From positions 1 through 64,000 of the forward strand of contig NZ_FQZU01000028.1 of NCBI RefSeq assembly GCF_900142135.1: 64,000 nucleotides of DNA, given 5' to 3'. Under the pieces are notes generated by a model that did not search any database, was not told the origin of the DNA, and worked only from the letters and a program-made list of their open reading frames with translations. A program made the translations under genes and the position numbers. The stretch is from Desulfatibacillum alkenivorans DSM 16219. GTDB lineage: Bacteria > Desulfobacterota > Desulfobacteria > Desulfobacterales > Desulfatibacillaceae. The first letter of the stretch is position 1, and every line of letters starts with the position of its first letter. Shown here piece by piece: positions 62,920 through 64,000 of this stretch.

Positions 62920-63535
62920 CTGTCGCCTCGGGCTCCAGGAACCTGTAAGTCACTGCCTGGCAAGTACACACCAGGCGGCGCCATCCCCCGTTCTGCTCAT
63001 TATTGGGAACAATATCGTATCTGTTGATATTAACGATGCGGGGCAGATGGGCCACTTTATCAAAAAAGGAGGCAATGCCGTGGTAATCGCCTTCCACAAT
63101 CATTTCCACGGGCATTTCCACATATGAATCTTCAGGATATTCCACTTCAGGTCTGGGCTGAAAAAGCGTCCACTCCAGCCCGGCTTCCTTTCCGGAAAGA
63201 GACATCCTGTCCAAAAGCTCGGGTACTTCCTTTTTCTTGGGCAGGGACTCGGCGGACTTGGCGAGCCTCTCCTCCGCCCTCTTGCGTTGCTCCCTGACCT
63301 TGGGCAGCTTGGCGGCTTTGGCCTGGGAAACGCGCACCTCGTTCAGCTTGTTTTCAAGCTTGGTGCTAAGCTCGCTCTTTTGGGTCCAATAGGGCTTGAA
63401 TAAAAGGAAGGTGAAAAGCGCGCCAATCACCAAAAACGCAGCAACGAATATCAGAATGCGCTGCGGTCTGCTTAATTGGCCGATCTTATCGACAAATACC
63501 GTCAGTTGTGATGGAGCATCCTTGGATTTAGCCAT
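62888..63535 (-). CDS. pilO: Type IV pilus assembly protein PilO
   Basis: The 215-residue protein has a short cytoplasmic start, one membrane helix (about 26-46, ILIFVAAFLVIGALFTFLLF), a periplasmic coiled coil (about 50-105) and a ferredoxin-like domain with SYVEMPVEMIVEGDYHGIAS. This is the standard PilO, which pairs with PilN in the inner-membrane alignment complex. ATG 63535 follows AGGCAGG. The 3' end overlaps pilP. Confidence 0.93.
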   Translation of the reverse strand: MAKSKDAPSQLTVFVDKIGQLSRPQRILIFVAAFLVIGALFTFLLFKPYWTQKSELSTKLENKLNEVRVSQAKAAKLPKVREQRKRAEERLAKSAESLPKKKEVPELLDRMSLSGKEAGLEWTLFQPRPEVEYPEDSYVEMPVEMIVEGDYHGIASFFDKVAHLPRIVNINRYDIVPNNEQNGGWRRLVCTCQAVTYRFLEPEATDANKKKTSKK

Positions 63536-63584
63536 GGTTTAACCTGCCTTTTAACCTATATATGGGACCCGTAAACGGCCTATA

Positions 63585-64000
63585 TTACTTCTTCTTATTA
63601 GGGGCCTTCTTCGCCGCATCTTCATCCCCGGCCCCAGGCTTGATTCGCTGACAATGGATGTTAAACTGCTTGAAATTCAACAAAGCAGAGTCATCCGACG
63701 CCGCCAGCCTCCTTAAACTCACATCGGAAAAATAGGGAATTTCGGGCTCAGCTTCGTCGCCGGCCATTGCCAGGGACGGCCCCGAAGGAGCTTCCGTAAA
63801 GTTTTCAAGCCTGTCCATGAAGGCCGCCACGTCTTTGGCGTCCACGGCCACGCCTTCTATGTCCAAATCCTGTTTTCCTTCCGCGGTCTTGGACTTAAGA
63901 GCAACCAGCCAGACCCTCTGGTCTCTGGCCGACAAAACGCCGGAAGACGGCGGGGAGATCAACTGGGTCAAATGGTCCAGGAGCTTGACCGCGTCGAAAC
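63585..64000 (-). CDS. pilN: Type IV pilus assembly protein PilN (C-terminal part, partial)
   Basis: The frame is open to the window edge; the part visible, about 138 residues, begins in FDAVKLLDHLTQLIS and continues RVWLVALKSK, DIEGVAVDAKDVAAFMDRLE and ends in a lysine-rich tail. This is the periplasmic ferredoxin-like C-terminal region of PilN, which partners PilO. The N-terminal cytoplasmic PilM-binding motif and membrane helix lie beyond the window, as pilM presumably does. The codon taken as a start at 63971 is an internal TTG. Confidence 0.88.
   Translation of the reverse strand, partial: FDAVKLLDHLTQLISPPSSGVLSARDQRVWLVALKSKTAEGKQDLDIEGVAVDAKDVAAFMDRLENFTEAPSGPSLAMAGDEAEPEIPYFSDVSLRRLAASDDSALLNFKQFNIHCQRIKPGAGDEDAAKKAPNKKK

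Overview
The window looks like chromosome of a GC-rich Gram-negative bacterium, most likely a sulfate-reducing member of the Desulfobacterota (Desulfobacterales). This is an inference from gene content and style: two-membrane functions (TolC-type lipoprotein, PilQ secretin, RND pumps), many PAS/GAF/Cache histidine kinases without adjacent regulators, a thiolase, and housekeeping genes scattered as singletons. I see no rRNA, tRNA, CRISPR array, insertion sequence, phage or plasmid gene, so this is not an obvious mobile island.

Layout. 1-6 kb: the end of an unidentified frame, a nitronate monooxygenase-like flavoenzyme, a COG1033-type RND transporter fused to a cyclic-nucleotide-binding domain and a degenerate GGDEF domain, and a DUF4405-like membrane protein. 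6-10.2 kb (minus): a dynamin-like GTPase, an orphan ParA and an M24 peptidase in one unit. 10.2-11.5 kb: a gene-free stretch of palindromic repeats. 11.5-19 kb: a tight anti-sigma / Spy-CpxP-like sensor / ECF sigma operon followed by a complete RND efflux operon; both are preceded by the same promoter-like box, which suggests one envelope-stress regulon. 19-25.3 kb: two related sensor kinases flanking a second M24 enzyme and a TerB-like zinc-ribbon protein. 25.9-26.6 kb: two tandem cold-shock genes. 26.7-32 kb: rsmE, a small acidic protein, valS, nadC. 31.9-37.1 kb: a divergent protein-kinase-like protein, then a periplasmic ABC_sub_bind protein beside a membrane hybrid histidine kinase. 37.5-41 kb: a thiolase, a small membrane protein, a MORN-like membrane protein and an AI-2E family permease. 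41-41.8 kb: a second repeat-rich gap. 41.8-46.1 kb: gyrA, gpsA, radC.

46.1-64 kb is all on the minus strand: partial pilN, pilO, pilP, pilQ, then a giant (about 3,670 residue) lipoprotein, a LysM protein and an ankyrin-repeat protein. The giant protein is the most striking object. It carries about 18 invasin-type Ig-like domains, then a sortilin/BNR-like beta-propeller, and nine copies of a 55-60 residue motif (ATF..DGF.AGD...I.SG.DAG.Y.I). Two copies sit inside Ig-like domains and seven form a block that splits the propeller. I do not recognise this motif as a named family. Its position behind the type IV pilus assembly genes suggests, but does not prove, a surface adhesion role coupled to pili.

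Other points worth a second look are the kinase-like protein with a large interlobe insertion, the RND-CNB-GGDEF fusion, the shared ECF box, and a dispersed repeat shared by the two gene-free stretches.
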